Below are positions 22,147-32,134 of a DNA stretch of 36,576 bases, one piece after another; the stretch's first letter is position 1; the number at the start of each line of letters is the position of its first letter. The notes under the pieces are model-generated. The model had not been told where the DNA came from. It saw nothing but the letters and a program-made list of their open reading frames with translations, and did not search any database. The stretch spans positions 1 to 36,576 of the forward strand of contig CAVOKN010000014.1 of assembly GCA_963696505.1 (NCBI GenBank), in the 5' to 3' direction. The position numbers were made by a program, and so were the translations under genes. This stretch comes from CAVOKN01 sp963696505. GTDB lineage: Bacteria; Pseudomonadota; Gammaproteobacteria; Burkholderiales; Rhodocyclaceae.

Positions 22147-25100
22147 ATGAGTAGTTTTGCGCCTCGCTGTCTCTCCATAGACCTTGAAGTCGGATTGCGC
22201 GATAGTCGGATTCATAGTTTTGCGGCAGTTCGCGGGGATCTGCCAGACGCCTCGCTGCATTTCAAGCAAGGCAAACTGCTAGCGGCTTTGGAAAAGCTGG
22301 ATGAGCTCGCTGACGGTGCGAATTTCCTGCTTGGCCATAACCTGATCGCGTTTGATCTTCCACATTTAGCCGCTGCCAAACCCGATTTGCGGCTGTTGCA
22401 ATTGCCCGTCGTCGATACGCTGCGGCTCAACCCGCTGGCTTTTCCACGGAACCCCTACCATCATCTGGTCAAGCATTATCAGGATGGCCAGCTGAAGCGC
22501 GGGCGATTGAACGATCCATTGCTCGACGCGCAGCTGACGCTTGAGGTTTTTCGTAATCAGCACGAAGCGCTAGCCAAGACGTCTCCGGACCTTACCCTTG
22601 CATGGCATTGGCTGACGACGGTGGGCAACTCTGGGTCAGGACTCGATAGCTTTTTCTCGACCTTGCGGAAACACACTCGTCCCACCGATCGTGATGCGAT
22701 TGCGGCGATCGGACGGCAGCTGGCCGGACAAGCCTGCCAGACTCACGGCGTAGACATTCTGGCCGACGCGGCCACGCACGGATGGCCTTTGGCCTACGCA
22801 TTAGCTTGGTTGTCGGTGGCTGGCGGTAACTCCGTGATGCCGCCGTGGGTACGCCACCAATTCCCGCAAGCCGGGGCACTGATCAAGCGCTTGCGCGATA
22901 CCGCCTGCGCTGAACCCACGTGCGAGTGGTGTCGCGAAAAACACAATGCAAAAAAAGAACTGGCGCGCTGGTTTGGCTTCCCGGAATTTCGGCCGGAACC
23001 CGCTGATGACGATGGCCGCCCATTGCAGCAAAGTATTGTTGAAGCGGCGATGCGCGGCGAACACGTCCTGGCCATTTTGCCGACCGGCACCGGCAAGTCC
23101 CTGTGCTACCAGATCCCCGCCCTCTCCCGCTTCGACAAAACAGGCGCGCTCACCGTCGTGATTTCGCCGCTGGTTGCCCTGATGTCCGATCAGGTTGCCG
23201 GCCTCGAAGCGAAGAACATCAGGAGCTGTGCGGCGCTCAATGGCCTGCTGTCGATGCCCGAGCGTGCCGATGTGCTCGACCGGGTGCGACTCGGCGATAT
23301 CGGCATTCTCATTGTTTCACCCGAGCAATTGCGCAACCGCACGCTGCGCAAGGTGCTGGCGCAACGAGAGATCGGTGCCTGGGTGCTCGATGAGGCGCAT
23401 TGCCTTTCCAAGTGGGGGCAGGATTTTCGGCCTGACTATCGCTACGTCAGCCGCTTCATCCGCGAAAAGGCAGCAGGCCAACCGATTCCGCCAGTGCTTT
23501 GCCTGACAGCCACTGCTAAACCCGATGTCGTGGTCGATATCCTGGGGCATTTCAAGGATAGAGTCGGAATCGATCTCCGCTGTTTCAATGGCGGCGCCAG
23601 CCGGACCAATCTCGATTTCAGTGTCGTGCCGACCAGCCCGGCCGAGAAGAATTCCCACATCCATCAGATACTGGAGGCCGATCTCCCGGCAGATGAAGGC
23701 GGTGGCGCGATCGTCTATTGTGCGACACGGAAGCAGACCGAGGAGGTGGCTGAATTCCTGAGGCACAAGGGCTGGTCGGTCGGGCACTTTCACGGACGGT
23801 TGCCGCCTGAAACCAAGAAGAACATTCAGAAGACCTTCATCGACGGCAGCCTGCGCGTCATCGTCGCCACCAACGCCTTCGGCATGGGGATCGACAAGCC
23901 CGATGTGCGGCTCGTGATCCATGCGGACATTCCGGGGTCACTGGAAAATTACTTGCAGGAAGCTGGCCGTGCCGGACGCGATCGCATGGCGGCGCGCTGC
24001 GTTCTGCTCTACACGGCAGAAGATGTCGAGCGCCAGTTCGGGATGTCGGCACGGTCGCGCCTGACCCAGAAGGAGATCCAGGCCATCCTGCGTTCTCTAA
24101 GAAATCTTGAAGGAAAGAAGCGGAAGGGCGGCAGCCGGGACGGCGAATTGATCGCCACGCCCGGTGAAATTCTCGCCGAAGATGACGAAGGCGGATTCCA
24201 CCGCGATACGGCAACCGACGATACACGCGTGCGCACGGCGGTGTCCTGGCTGGAGGAAGCCGCCTTGCTAACGCGCGAGGAGAATCAGGTCCAGATATTC
24301 CCGTCTTCCCTGCGCATTTCCTCGCTGGAGGAAGCGCGGAAGAAGCTGGAGAAGAAGGACATCGCGCCGGAGTATCGGAAAAGCCTGCTGGCGATCATCG
24401 AGGCCTTGATTGGTGCGCCGGTCGATGAAGGGATATCGACCGACGAGCTGATGGTTGTCTCCGGCCTATCGTCCGAAAAGCTGCGCGCCGCTTTCTACGA
24501 CTTGGAGTCACTGGGGCTGGCAAGTAACGATACCGCGTTGACGGCTTATGTTCACGTCGCCGTCGAGAACTCATCAAAGAAACGATTCGAGCAATCCGCT
24601 TCAATCGAAGCCGCATTGATCGCAATGTTGCGCGAACAGCATCCCGACTTGAGTCGCGGCGAGGCGTCGGTCTTGCACCTTCGGCACGCCAACCAGCACC
24701 TGAAGGACGCCGGGCATTCAGCGGCTCTGCCGGAAAAGCTTCGCCAGTTGCTGAGCAGCCTTGCTGCAGACGGGCGAGACGATGATGAAGGGCGCGGCAG
24801 CCTCAAACTGCGCCGAATCGACGCCGAGTCCGTTTCGGTTGAACTTCAACGCGAATGGTCTGCCTTGGACGCAACGGCGCAACGGCGTCGTGCAGCGGCC
24901 GGATGCCTGCTTGAACATCTGCTCACTCGTTTGCCTTCCGGCGCACGCGGCGTCGATCAGTTGGCAGAAACGACGCTGGGCAAATTGCTGGCGGCGCTGG
25001 AGTCCGACATGGTCCTCAAGGCCGAAAAGGCGATCTCGCCAAAGTTGCTTGATCGCGCTCTTGTTGTGGCTGCACGAGCAGGAAATCATCCGCCTCAACA

Positions 25101-27287
25101 AGGGGCTCGCCGTCTTTCGGCCAGCCATGACCATTCGCCTGGAGCCGGATTGGAAGAAGAAGTTCACGCAGCCCGATTTCGCGCCGCTCAAACTTCATTA
25201 CGATGAACAGGTTGTGCAAATTCACGTCATGGCCGAGTACGTGCAGCGCGGGCTTAAGGAAATGGCTGAAGCGCTGGCATTGACGATGGATTACTTCGGT
25301 CTGCAGCGCGACGAATTCATGCGGCGCTGGCTACCCGAGCGCGACAAGGAACTAACGCGCCAAACGACGCCGGAATCGTGGCACAACATTGTCGAGGTGC
25401 TGAACAACAAGGCGCAGCGGGAGATCGTTGCCGACGACCGGGAGACCACCAATGTGCTTGTCCTGGCCGGTCCGGGGTCAGGCAAAACACGGGTGCTGGT
25501 GCATCGCATCGCCTATCTGATCCGCGCCCGTCGTGAGAATCCTCGCGGCATCCTTGCCCTGGCCTATAACCGCCACGCCGCCGTTCAGATCCGCCAGCGC
25601 CTTGGTGAACTGATAGGTGGTGATGCCCGCGGCGTCTCGGTTCTCACCCTGCACGCACTTGCCATGCGGCTGGTCGGTGCCAGCATGCTTGAACAAAGGG
25701 CTGGCGCCGATCAGGACTTCTTCAAGAAGATTATCGAACAGGCTGTCAGCCTGCTCAAAGGTGACAACTTGCCGCCGGAAGAGGCCGACGAACAGCGCGA
25801 CCGATTGCTGGCAGGCTTCCGCTGGATACTGGTTGACGAGTACCAGGACATCGCGCCGGAACAATACGAATTGATTTCGGCACTGGCCGGCCGCACCCGA
25901 CAGGATGAAGATGGCCGGATCAATCTTTTCGCCGTGGGTGACGATGATCAGAATATCTATGCGTTCAATGGCGCATCGGTTGAATTCATCCGCCGCTTCG
26001 AGAAGCGACTATGCGGCCAAGCCGGCCTTCCTGATCAGCAACTATCGGTCAACGGCCCACATCATCACCGCAGCCAATCTGATGATCGCGCCTGCCGCCA
26101 ATCGCATGAAAACGGATCGCCCAATCAGCATTGATGCGGCCCGAGCCAAGCAACCACCCGGCGGCACATGGAAGAGTCTTGATCCTGTTAGCCAAGGCCG
26201 TGTCCAAATTCTGCCAGCCGGTAACGACGATCAAATGCAGGCGCTCGCGGTGATGGCAGAGTTCGAGCGGATGTCCGGCCTCGTGCCGGACTGGAATTGG
26301 GCACGTTGTGCAGTTATTGGTCGAGCGTGGAAGTCACTCGACCCTGTGCGCAGCTATTGCGAACTGAAGGGCATCCCGGTTCAGCAGGCGGACGAAAGCA
26401 GCAACGGCTTCTGGAGTCTGCGCGAAACCCAGGCGCTGATCGCCTGGCTACGCCAGCGATCGAGCCAGCTGATAGACGCTGCAACGATCCGGCAATGGTT
26501 CGATACCAAACCAGAGCGCCAGCCCGGTGCGCACTGGTGGTCGTACTTGCGCGAGGCAATTGCCGAATATTCGCTTGAAGTTGGCGAGGCCGAAGTGCCT
26601 CTCGACCACTTCCTTGAATGGCTGGCGGAATGGGGTCGCGAGGCGCGCCGCCGGCAAACGGGTTTGTTGCTGCTTACAGCGCACAAGGCGAAGGGGCTCG
26701 AATTCGACCACGTCGCCATATTGGACGGCGACTGGATGCGAACAGGCGCCGACGAAGACGCCGATGCGCCGCGGCGGCTTTACTACGTCGCCATGACGCG
26801 CGCCCGAAGAACGCTGGTGCTGGCGCGCTTCGATCGCGGTCACGTTTTGGCAGATGCGCTACCCGATTCTCCCGCCCTCCTGCGTCGGCCACCGACGGTA
26901 CTGCCGCCGCCGATGTCGGAACTGGCGAATCAGTACAAGCGCCTCGGATGGGGGGAGATCAATCTCGACTATTCCGGCACCAGACCCATGGCGGATGCGA
27001 TCCATCGCAACATTGCAGCACTTGCGGTCGATGACGGACTCTTGCTCCGTCAAGAAAAATCGGGAGCTTGGGTGTTGTCGAATGCGCAAGCTGCAATAGT
27101 TGGCAAGCTGTCACGCGCCTTTGCGCCACCAGCGGGAATGCATTGCATCAAAGCGCGCGTGGCCGCAATTCACGTTCGTCGCCGCAAAGATGTAGGGGAA
27201 GAACATCAGGCCAGGCTTAGCGATCAATGCGAAGCCTGGGAAATGATTGTTCCCGAACTTGTGTTCACGCCGGCTAGGACAAAATGA
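22147..27287 (+). CDS. Exonuclease-RecQ-UvrD multidomain helicase (frame broken twice)
   Basis: Removing one extra base near 25060 and one near 26006 gives a 1,712-residue protein. Residues 1-130 resemble a DnaQ-type 3'-5' exonuclease (Asp12/Glu14; GHNLIAFD with Asp70; Asp90; Asp127). A cysteine group (CAEPTCEWC) lies near 255-265. A RecQ-type helicase follows: PTGTGKS at 312-318, DEAH at 415-418, then GRLPPETKKNIQKTFIDG and QEAGRAGRD. A long helical, winged-helix-like linker leads to a UvrD/PcrA helicase with GPGSGKT (about 1108), ILVDEYQD, VGDDDQNIYAFNG, TAHKAKGLEFDHV and YYVAMTRARRTL. Both motor sets are complete. Role: DNA repair or defence is inferred only. Frame breaks: DRAL|LWLHEQEII and FEK|DYAAKPAF. 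Repeat copies C and D flank it. Confidence 0.88.
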
Positions 27288-27310
27288 GATTCTTCAGCGG
27301 CTAGGCGAAA

Positions 27311-27362
27311 ACCGTATCGCGTTCGCGTGGCCGCGAAGAGTCGGCGCTGGCGATACGGCGAT
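27311..27362. repeat. Dispersed intergenic repeat, copy D (after the helicase)
   Basis: CCGTATCGCGTTCGCGTGGC, then CGCGAAGAGTCGGCGCTGGC and GATACGGCGAT. It matches the core of copies A and B without their GGATCAAACCGGCC leader. It begins 24 bases after the helicase stop. Confidence 0.75.
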
Positions 27363-27508
27363 ATGAAGCGTCGGAGAACGAAATCACTCCGACTCCATAG
27401 GTTCCCACTGGGATGCCTTGGTTAAGGAATAGGCTCCTCTGGTGAGCCAGCGCGAGTCAATACTTGTTGCACATTGAAGTGTCACTTCTCCAGAAGCGAC
27501 CGAACCGG

Positions 27509-28045
27509 CTAGACTCGATATGACAGATCTGAATCGAAGCAAGGAGTACACGGTGAGAAAAGGATAGGAAATCCAACGGCACCTCGGAGAGTATGTCTCC
27601 GCTTGGCGGCCGAGGTCAATTGGGGATTTCGTGCGGCGAAGATCAGCTTGGGCGCGGCTGTGATAGTGCTTGCCGGGCCGCGCCAAACCGCGACCGCTGG
27701 TGTGCCCCAGCAACTGCCAGCCGGCGGCCCGGTAGCAGGTGCCGCGATAGTGCGCCGGATCGACAAAGCTCTCCAGCAGCAGCGGCCGGTATCCCCAGCA
27801 CGCCTGCCAGTCATCGGCCAACTGGCGTGCCAGCCGGCCCAGCACATGGCTGGCCAGATGCGCAGCCTGGATCCAGGGAAAAACCAGGAAGCGACTGTTG
27901 TTGACCACCCAGGGCAGGTTGGACAGGCGCTGGCGCGCACTCCAGCCGATCCAGCGATCACGCGGCTCGATCGCCCGGGCCGCGCCACACAGCAGCAGAT
28001 AGCCCAGGCTTCGATCCGCCGCCTCAATGCGGTAGTGCGCCCAAT
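27509..28045 (-). pseudogene. DUF4338 (DruA-like) gene, 3' part
   Basis: The minus-strand frame reads HYRIEAADRSLGYLLLCGAA, SARQRLSNLPWVVNNSRFLV, FPWIQAAHLASHVLGRLARQ, DDWQACWGYRPLLLESFVDP, GTCYRAAGWQLLGHTSGRGL and ARPGKHYHS. These are hallmarks of DUF4338, the domain of the Druantia anti-phage protein DruA. At about 27655-27658 one extra base shifts the frame; the other frame continues APKLIFAARNPQLTSAAKRR to a stop at 27509. The 5' parts lie beyond two insertion sequences at 29327-29762 and 30845-30868. Excising both elements with one copy of each target duplication, and the extra base, restores a single 325-codon frame. Confidence 0.85.
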
Positions 28046-29326
28046 CAGGGGGATCGCACTCGAACATCATAGTGGCGAGAGCCCCAGCAACGCCATGCGT
28101 GCATCGTCATCCCAGCCGATGCGCTTGCGCCGCAGGCGCAGGCTCTTCTTCTTGCCCTCGGGCGGCTGCTGACGCAGCAGATTCAGCGCCATCTTGGTGA
28201 GCAGCGAGAAGTTCTGCGGGGCGTTGTCTTCGGTTAGACGCCGTGCGTCCTCACCGAAGATCACATCGAGGCTCCAGTGCAGCCGGTTCTCGATGCCCCA
28301 GTGATCGCGCACCGCCGCGGCGAAATCCGCCGTGCTCAGGGTGCGCGAGCTGATGTAGTAGCGCGTTTCCACGGGCGAAGCCTTGCCCTCGACGACGCGT
28401 ACCGAATCGACCCGCCCCAGCATGGCGCAGTCGGCCCAGACGGCGGTATCGACCTCATCGGTATTGGGCAGGGTGCGGTAGATCTGGAACACATGGCGCC
28501 CGTGGCCGGTCTGCACCGCGTTGTGGACCTCATCCCAGTGACCGACGAAGGCGCCTTCCAGGGCCTCGTGCAGGGTGGGCTGGTTGCCCTTGACCGCCAA
28601 GAGGTAGTCGGCCCCCATGGCGCGGATGGCGCGGGCAATCTCGCGCTGGGTGCCCATGGCGTCGATGCTGACCAGACAACCTTCGATCGCCAGGGCTTCG
28701 AGCAGCGCCGGAATGGCAGTTATCTCGTTGCTCTTGTCGGCGACCTTCTCCTGCCCGAGGACGATCCCCAGGCCGGTGGCGAAGGCGCTGACCATGTGCA
28801 CCGGGCTGAGCCCGCCCACGGCCGAGCCGCGCAGGCTCTTGCCGTCGACCGACACCTGCCCACCGAAGGCGCGCACCACCCCGCCCACCCAGCGCCGGAA
28901 CGCCTGCTCGAAGTGCTTCGGATCGAGGATGCGAAAGATGCGGTTGAAGGTGTCGTGGGAGGGAATGCCGTTTTCCAGCCGCAGGAAGCGGCGCAGCCAC
29001 GGCTCCTTGACCTGCGCCCATTCGGCCATGTCCTCGAAGCCCTGAACCTCGGCGAAGATGGCGCAGATGGCGATCACCAGTACTTCCACCAGGTCGTGGC
29101 GCTTGCCGTTGCCCACCCGCGGGTCTTCGATCTCGGACAGGCACTGCACCAGCGTGGTCTTCTTTCTCGGGGCCATGATCTCTCGCGCAAAAAGCGAGAG
29201 TAGAACCCGATTCGAGACGAGTTTACAAGACATGTGCATAGACCGATGATTGTTAACGACTTTTTCAAGAGGTTGACTACATTGGCATTTTTTCCCCGGT
29301 CATGACGTCCGAGTGCGTTCCCCCTG
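28046..29326. mobile_element. Complete ISAs1-family insertion sequence (1,281 bp) in the DUF4338 gene
   Basis: The terminal inverted repeats are CAGGGGGATCGCACTCGAAC (28046 on) and, on the opposite strand from 29326, CAGGGGGAACGCACTCGGAC; they match at 22 of 25 positions. A 10-base target duplication, TGCGCCCAAT, is at 28036-28045 and 29327-29336. Both CAGGG ends and an 8-10 base duplication are typical of ISAs1 elements. The intact duplication shows insertion directly into the DUF4338 gene, between the codons for the shared WAH sequence. Confidence 0.95.
28067..29176 (-). CDS. ISAs1-family DDE transposase
   Basis: A 369-residue transposase starting at MAPRKKTTLVQCLSEIEDPR. The N-terminal domain contains HDLVEVLVIAICAIFAEVQG and FLRLENGIPSHDTFNRIF, both typical of ISAs1. 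The catalytic acidic residues appear in VSVDGKSLRGS, VSIDAMGTQREIA and WGIENRLHWSLDVIFGED. The frame is complete and its stop lies inside the left inverted repeat. An ATG at 29239 is in frame, but MAPRKK matches the family start. The element could still be mobile. Confidence 0.94.
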   Translation of the reverse strand: MAPRKKTTLVQCLSEIEDPRVGNGKRHDLVEVLVIAICAIFAEVQGFEDMAEWAQVKEPWLRRFLRLENGIPSHDTFNRIFRILDPKHFEQAFRRWVGGVVRAFGGQVSVDGKSLRGSAVGGLSPVHMVSAFATGLGIVLGQEKVADKSNEITAIPALLEALAIEGCLVSIDAMGTQREIARAIRAMGADYLLAVKGNQPTLHEALEGAFVGHWDEVHNAVQTGHGRHVFQIYRTLPNTDEVDTAVWADCAMLGRVDSVRVVEGKASPVETRYYISSRTLSTADFAAAVRDHWGIENRLHWSLDVIFGEDARRLTEDNAPQNFSLLTKMALNLLRQQPPEGKKKSLRLRRKRIGWDDDARMALLGLSPL

Positions 29327-29762
29327 TGCGCCCAATAGCCAAACGGCTTGTGGTAGCCCAGCGGATGAAAGCGCTCCAGATAGGCATTGCACTGCGCCAC
29401 ATCGTGCGCCTGCCCAAGCAGGCGCAAGCGCACCGCCCCAAGCTGGGCCAACGAGCACTGCAACGGCTCGCCCGGCACCATCGGCACGCCCGGCGTTGCT
29501 GCCTGCCCCCGCCCGCTCGTCTGGTCGCCGCCCTGTTTGCGCCGCGCCGGCAGACGAATCTCGCCAGCGGCTTCCAGGCGCGCTAGCAACTTCCTGCAAG
29601 CCTCTTTCTTGGGCGCACCCGCCGGCGTGAGCCACCCCAGATGTTCGCACAGCGTGTCAGCCAGTTCCGAGCGCGCCAACCTGGGAAAGCGCTGTATAAG
29701 AGTGCGGATGTAGGCAATATCTTCTGCGCGAATCTCGCGATTGCCTTGCCACAGGAACGACC
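29327..29762 (-). pseudogene. DUF4338 (DruA-like) gene, middle/5' part
   Basis: Reading on the minus strand: LWQGNREIRAEDIAYIRTLI, QRFPRLARSELADTLCEHLG, PKKEACRKLLARLEAAGEIR, an Arg/Gly linker, then QLGAVRLRLLGQAHDVAQCN and YLERFHPLGYHKPFGYWAH. The N-terminal helical segment and the G-x4-FHPLGYHKP stretch are typical of DUF4338 proteins. The left edge is the ISAs1 target duplication, and the right edge (29755-29762, GAACGACC) is the IS1595 duplication. The first eight codons lie at 30845-30868. Confidence 0.85.
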
Positions 29763-30844
29763 TATGCTTATCCGGTTGCTTCCCAAACGTGAATCTGCGA
29801 TCATTTTTGCACTGTGGTCGCCAGACTCCCGTTCCCGACGTCACTGCCGGACTTCATGCGGCTCTTCCCGGATGATGCGGCTTGTGCGGCGCACCTGGAA
29901 AAGGTCCGGTGGCCTGGCGGCTTCGTCTGCCAGTACTGCGGTTTACATGACGAGCCGAGCCGCTTCCCGAACCGTTCTTCCGTTGTGCTTCGATGTCGCA
30001 GCTGCAAGCGTGACACGTCGCTTACGGCCGACACAGTCATGCAGCGGACGCACATGCCGATCTCGATCTGGTTTTGGGCCGCGTACCTCGTGTCGAGTCA
30101 AACGCCGGGCATGAGCGCAGTGCAATTCCAGCGGCAACTCGGCCTGAAACGTTATGAGACGGCCTTCCAGATTCTGCACAAGCTGCGTGTGGCAATGGTG
30201 CGCCCTGATCGTGACCGCATCGGAGGTGGCTTCCCGGTCGAGGTCGACGAGACGTGGGTCGGGGGCCGCACGCGCGGCGAAGGGCGCGGACGGCACCACA
30301 AGGCGCTGGTCTTAGGCGCGATCGAGGCGCGCAAGCGCAAAGTGAACGAGGGGCAAAGGGATCCCAGCAAGGCATTGCCGCGTCGGGGTGGCCTCTACGC
30401 CGGGCGCCTGCGCCTGCACGTCGCTCCTGACCGCTCAGCGAAATCGCTTGAGGGCTTCGTGCTTGACTCGGTGCAGCCAGGTACGCACATCACGACCGAC
30501 GATTGGTCGGGCTACGACCACCTCGCGCTGCAAGGCTACCGACTCACCCAGGTTGCGCAACGCGGCGACGCCGACATCACAGAGAAGCACTTGCCGCTCA
30601 TCCACCTCGTCTTCGGCAACCTGAAAACCTGGCTGAATGTGCGTTCACCACGGCGTCTCGCCGCAGCACCTTCAGGCATACCTGAACGAATTCACGTTTC
30701 GCTTCAACCGGCGGTTCTTCCCCTTCACTGCCTTCCAGAGCCTGCTCGGGATCGGAGCCGCGACGCAGCCGACGACCTACGACGCGTTCTACAACACGGG
30801 GCGCCGCCCGAAGCCTCCCGTTGGGAACTAACCGGATAAGCATT
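29763..30844. mobile_element. IS1595-family insertion sequence (1,082 bp) near the DUF4338 start
   Basis: The left end TATGCTTATCCGGTTGCTTC (29763 on) and the reverse complement of the right end, AATGCTTATCCGGTTAGTTC (from 30844), are inverted repeats. The 8-base target duplication GAACGACC is at 29755-29762 and 30845-30852, as expected for IS1595. It was inserted after codon 8 of the DUF4338 gene. Confidence 0.93.
29814..30831 (+). CDS. IS1595-family transposase (frame broken once)
   Basis: It starts at GTG 29814 (VARLPFPTSLPDFMRLFPDD); ATG at MRLFPDD is an alternative. The N-terminal zinc ribbon is FVCQYCG ... LRCRSCKRDTS. The catalytic residues lie in VEVDETWVGG and TTDDWSGY, and the final helix is LNEFTFRFNRR. 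The frame breaks after NLKTWLN: one extra T near 30638, after which it resumes GVHHGVSPQHLQAYLNEF. The corrected length is 338 residues. Unless the break is an assembly error, this transposase is inactive. Confidence 0.9.
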
Positions 30845-30868
30845 GAACGACCCTTCCGATCGCAACAT
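30845..30868 (-). pseudogene. DUF4338 (DruA-like) gene, first eight codons
   Basis: An ATG at 30868 on the minus strand reads MLRSEGSF and joins LWQGNREIRAEDIAYI across the IS1595 element, in frame after one copy of GAACGACC is removed. DUF4338 proteins commonly begin with a similar short ML-R segment before the first strand. This fixes the original start of the interrupted gene. Confidence 0.75.
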
Positions 30869-31415
30869 CGCGTGAAAGCCCTTAAGGCGGGTTGGCTCAC
30901 GCTCGATTATCCAAGACCGAAATCCGGCTGTCTAGCCCTTTTGCGAAGAAATTTTTCTTGCCCGCACTCCCATGCCTTGTAGCAGCAGGGTTTCAATACA
31001 TGTGCGTCGGCACTGGTTTAGGCTGTATGGGGTTAGCCGCGCTTCTATGTCTGTGGGGATTCAATCTACGTTCGGAAATGGAGCAATAATTCTGAGGAGC
31101 ACATCGAAACAGCGCTCGACCGGCTCCTTTCGTTGGCCTTGGCTCAGAGCCATCGGATCACGTCAGCGCTCTTCGCGGTCTACATAAAGCCGGACTGGCG
31201 TCCGTGACCATCTGGGACGAGGGACAGGAACCGCTCAGCTACCTGCCGTTCGACCCGGGAACCCCAAGCGACGGCAACGGATCGGACGCGGGGTTCGACA
31301 GGACGCGGCCATGAACTGTCATTGACGGTGCCGAGAAATTGCGCCGCTGATCGCCGGGTCTTGGCAAATTTTTGTAGGCTTGCAATAGGGCAACCATTGC
31401 ACTAGACTTGCCGCA
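30869..31415. other. Gap upstream of the split DUF4338 gene; no gene supported
   Basis: About 550 bases contain only short frames. One, from TTG 30892 to 31089 (plus), would encode a 65-residue protein with a hydrophobic middle (FFLPALPCLVAAGFQYMCVG), but has no clear ribosome site. Another stretch, 31204-31311, ends PSDGNGSDAGFDRTRP and could be the tail of a decayed gene, since codon bias there looks protein-like, but it lacks a start. The DUF4338 promoter should be at the left edge, on the minus strand. Confidence 0.4.
31381..31401. promoter_or_regulatory. Inverted repeat upstream of the DUF4160 gene
   Basis: TGCAAT (31381-31386) and ATTGCA (31396-31401) are perfect inverted arms with nine bases between, 14 bases before the ATG. 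Given that the second gene of the pair encodes a helix-turn-helix protein, this is a candidate operator. No ribosome site is obvious before the ATG. Confidence 0.55.
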
Positions 31416-31643
31416 ATGGCAACACTGAAGAAATTCGATCGCTGTCGGGTCTTGATGTACCTCGACGACCATCCACCGCCCCATGTGCATGTCAAACTGC
31501 GTGATGGGCGCGATTGCACGGTCGATCTCGAAAGCTTCGAAATCAGAGGGCGCGTTGCCGAGCGGGAAATTCGTGAAGCATTGGCTTGGATCAAGTCAAG
31601 CCAGACGGACTTGTTGAATGAATGGCGAAGGAACAACCCATGA
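31416..31643 (+). CDS. DUF4160 protein (probable partner in a toxin-antitoxin-like pair)
   Basis: A 75-residue protein of the DUF4160 family: FDRCRVLMYLDDHPPPHVHV is the diagnostic segment (Y-x-D-x2-PPH-x-H), followed by a beta strand and a C-terminal helix ending EWRRNNP. DUF4160 proteins are regularly encoded with DUF2442 proteins, and the pairs are often listed as putative toxin-antitoxin modules, though the activity is not established. Its TGA overlaps the ATG of the DUF2442 gene (ATGA). Confidence 0.88.
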   Translation: MATLKKFDRCRVLMYLDDHPPPHVHVKLRDGRDCTVDLESFEIRGRVAEREIREALAWIKSSQTDLLNEWRRNNP

Positions 31644-32134
31644 GTGAGTACTTTTTTCCCAAGCTGACGGCTGTCGAGGCCTTAGCTCCCTATTGCCTGC
31701 GCACCGTGTGGAGCACTGGCGAAGTGCTCGAAGTTGATGTCCGGACACGATTGGGCAGCCACCCCGCACTTACCGCCATCCTTGACCCTGAAGTGTTTGC
31801 CCGAGTGCACATCGGCGAATGGGGCAACAGCATCGAATGGATCGACGAAGAGTTTGGCGCCGACAACGTCTATGCGTGGGCCAAGGAACAGGCCGGCGAA
31901 GTCAGCCACGAGATGTTCGACAACTGGATGACGCGCAACGGCCTGTCGCTCGCCAAAGCGGCAGAGGCACTTGGCATCAGTCGCCGCATGGTCAGTTACT
32001 ATCGGACTGCGCATAAGGCCATACCGCGCGCCATCTGGCTGGCTTGTTTGGGCTGGGAAGCTACTCGCCCGAAGGAACGCGCACTTCCGCGTGTCTTGCC
32101 GACCGCCCGCGAATACGCCGCGCTGCACCCGTGA
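31640..32134 (+). CDS. DUF2442 protein with C-terminal helix-turn-helix
   Basis: A 164-residue protein. Residues 1-75 form a DUF2442 domain (PKLTAVEALAPYCLRTVWST; LDPEVFARVHIGEWGNSIEW). A C-terminal XRE-like helix-turn-helix follows (LSLAKAAEALGISRRMVSYY), with a further helix after it. DUF2442 alone is usually about 80 residues, so the DNA-binding extension suggests this member is the regulator/antitoxin of the pair. ATG 31640 overlaps the upstream stop; an in-frame ATG at 31622 is an alternative. Confidence 0.85.
   Translation: MSEYFFPKLTAVEALAPYCLRTVWSTGEVLEVDVRTRLGSHPALTAILDPEVFARVHIGEWGNSIEWIDEEFGADNVYAWAKEQAGEVSHEMFDNWMTRNGLSLAKAAEALGISRRMVSYYRTAHKAIPRAIWLACLGWEATRPKERALPRVLPTAREYAALHP

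Noticed and set aside
28277..29203. A 308-residue plus-strand frame in the ISAs1 element
   Set aside because: It is antisense to the transposase, which has intact catalytic motifs and lies within well-defined ends.
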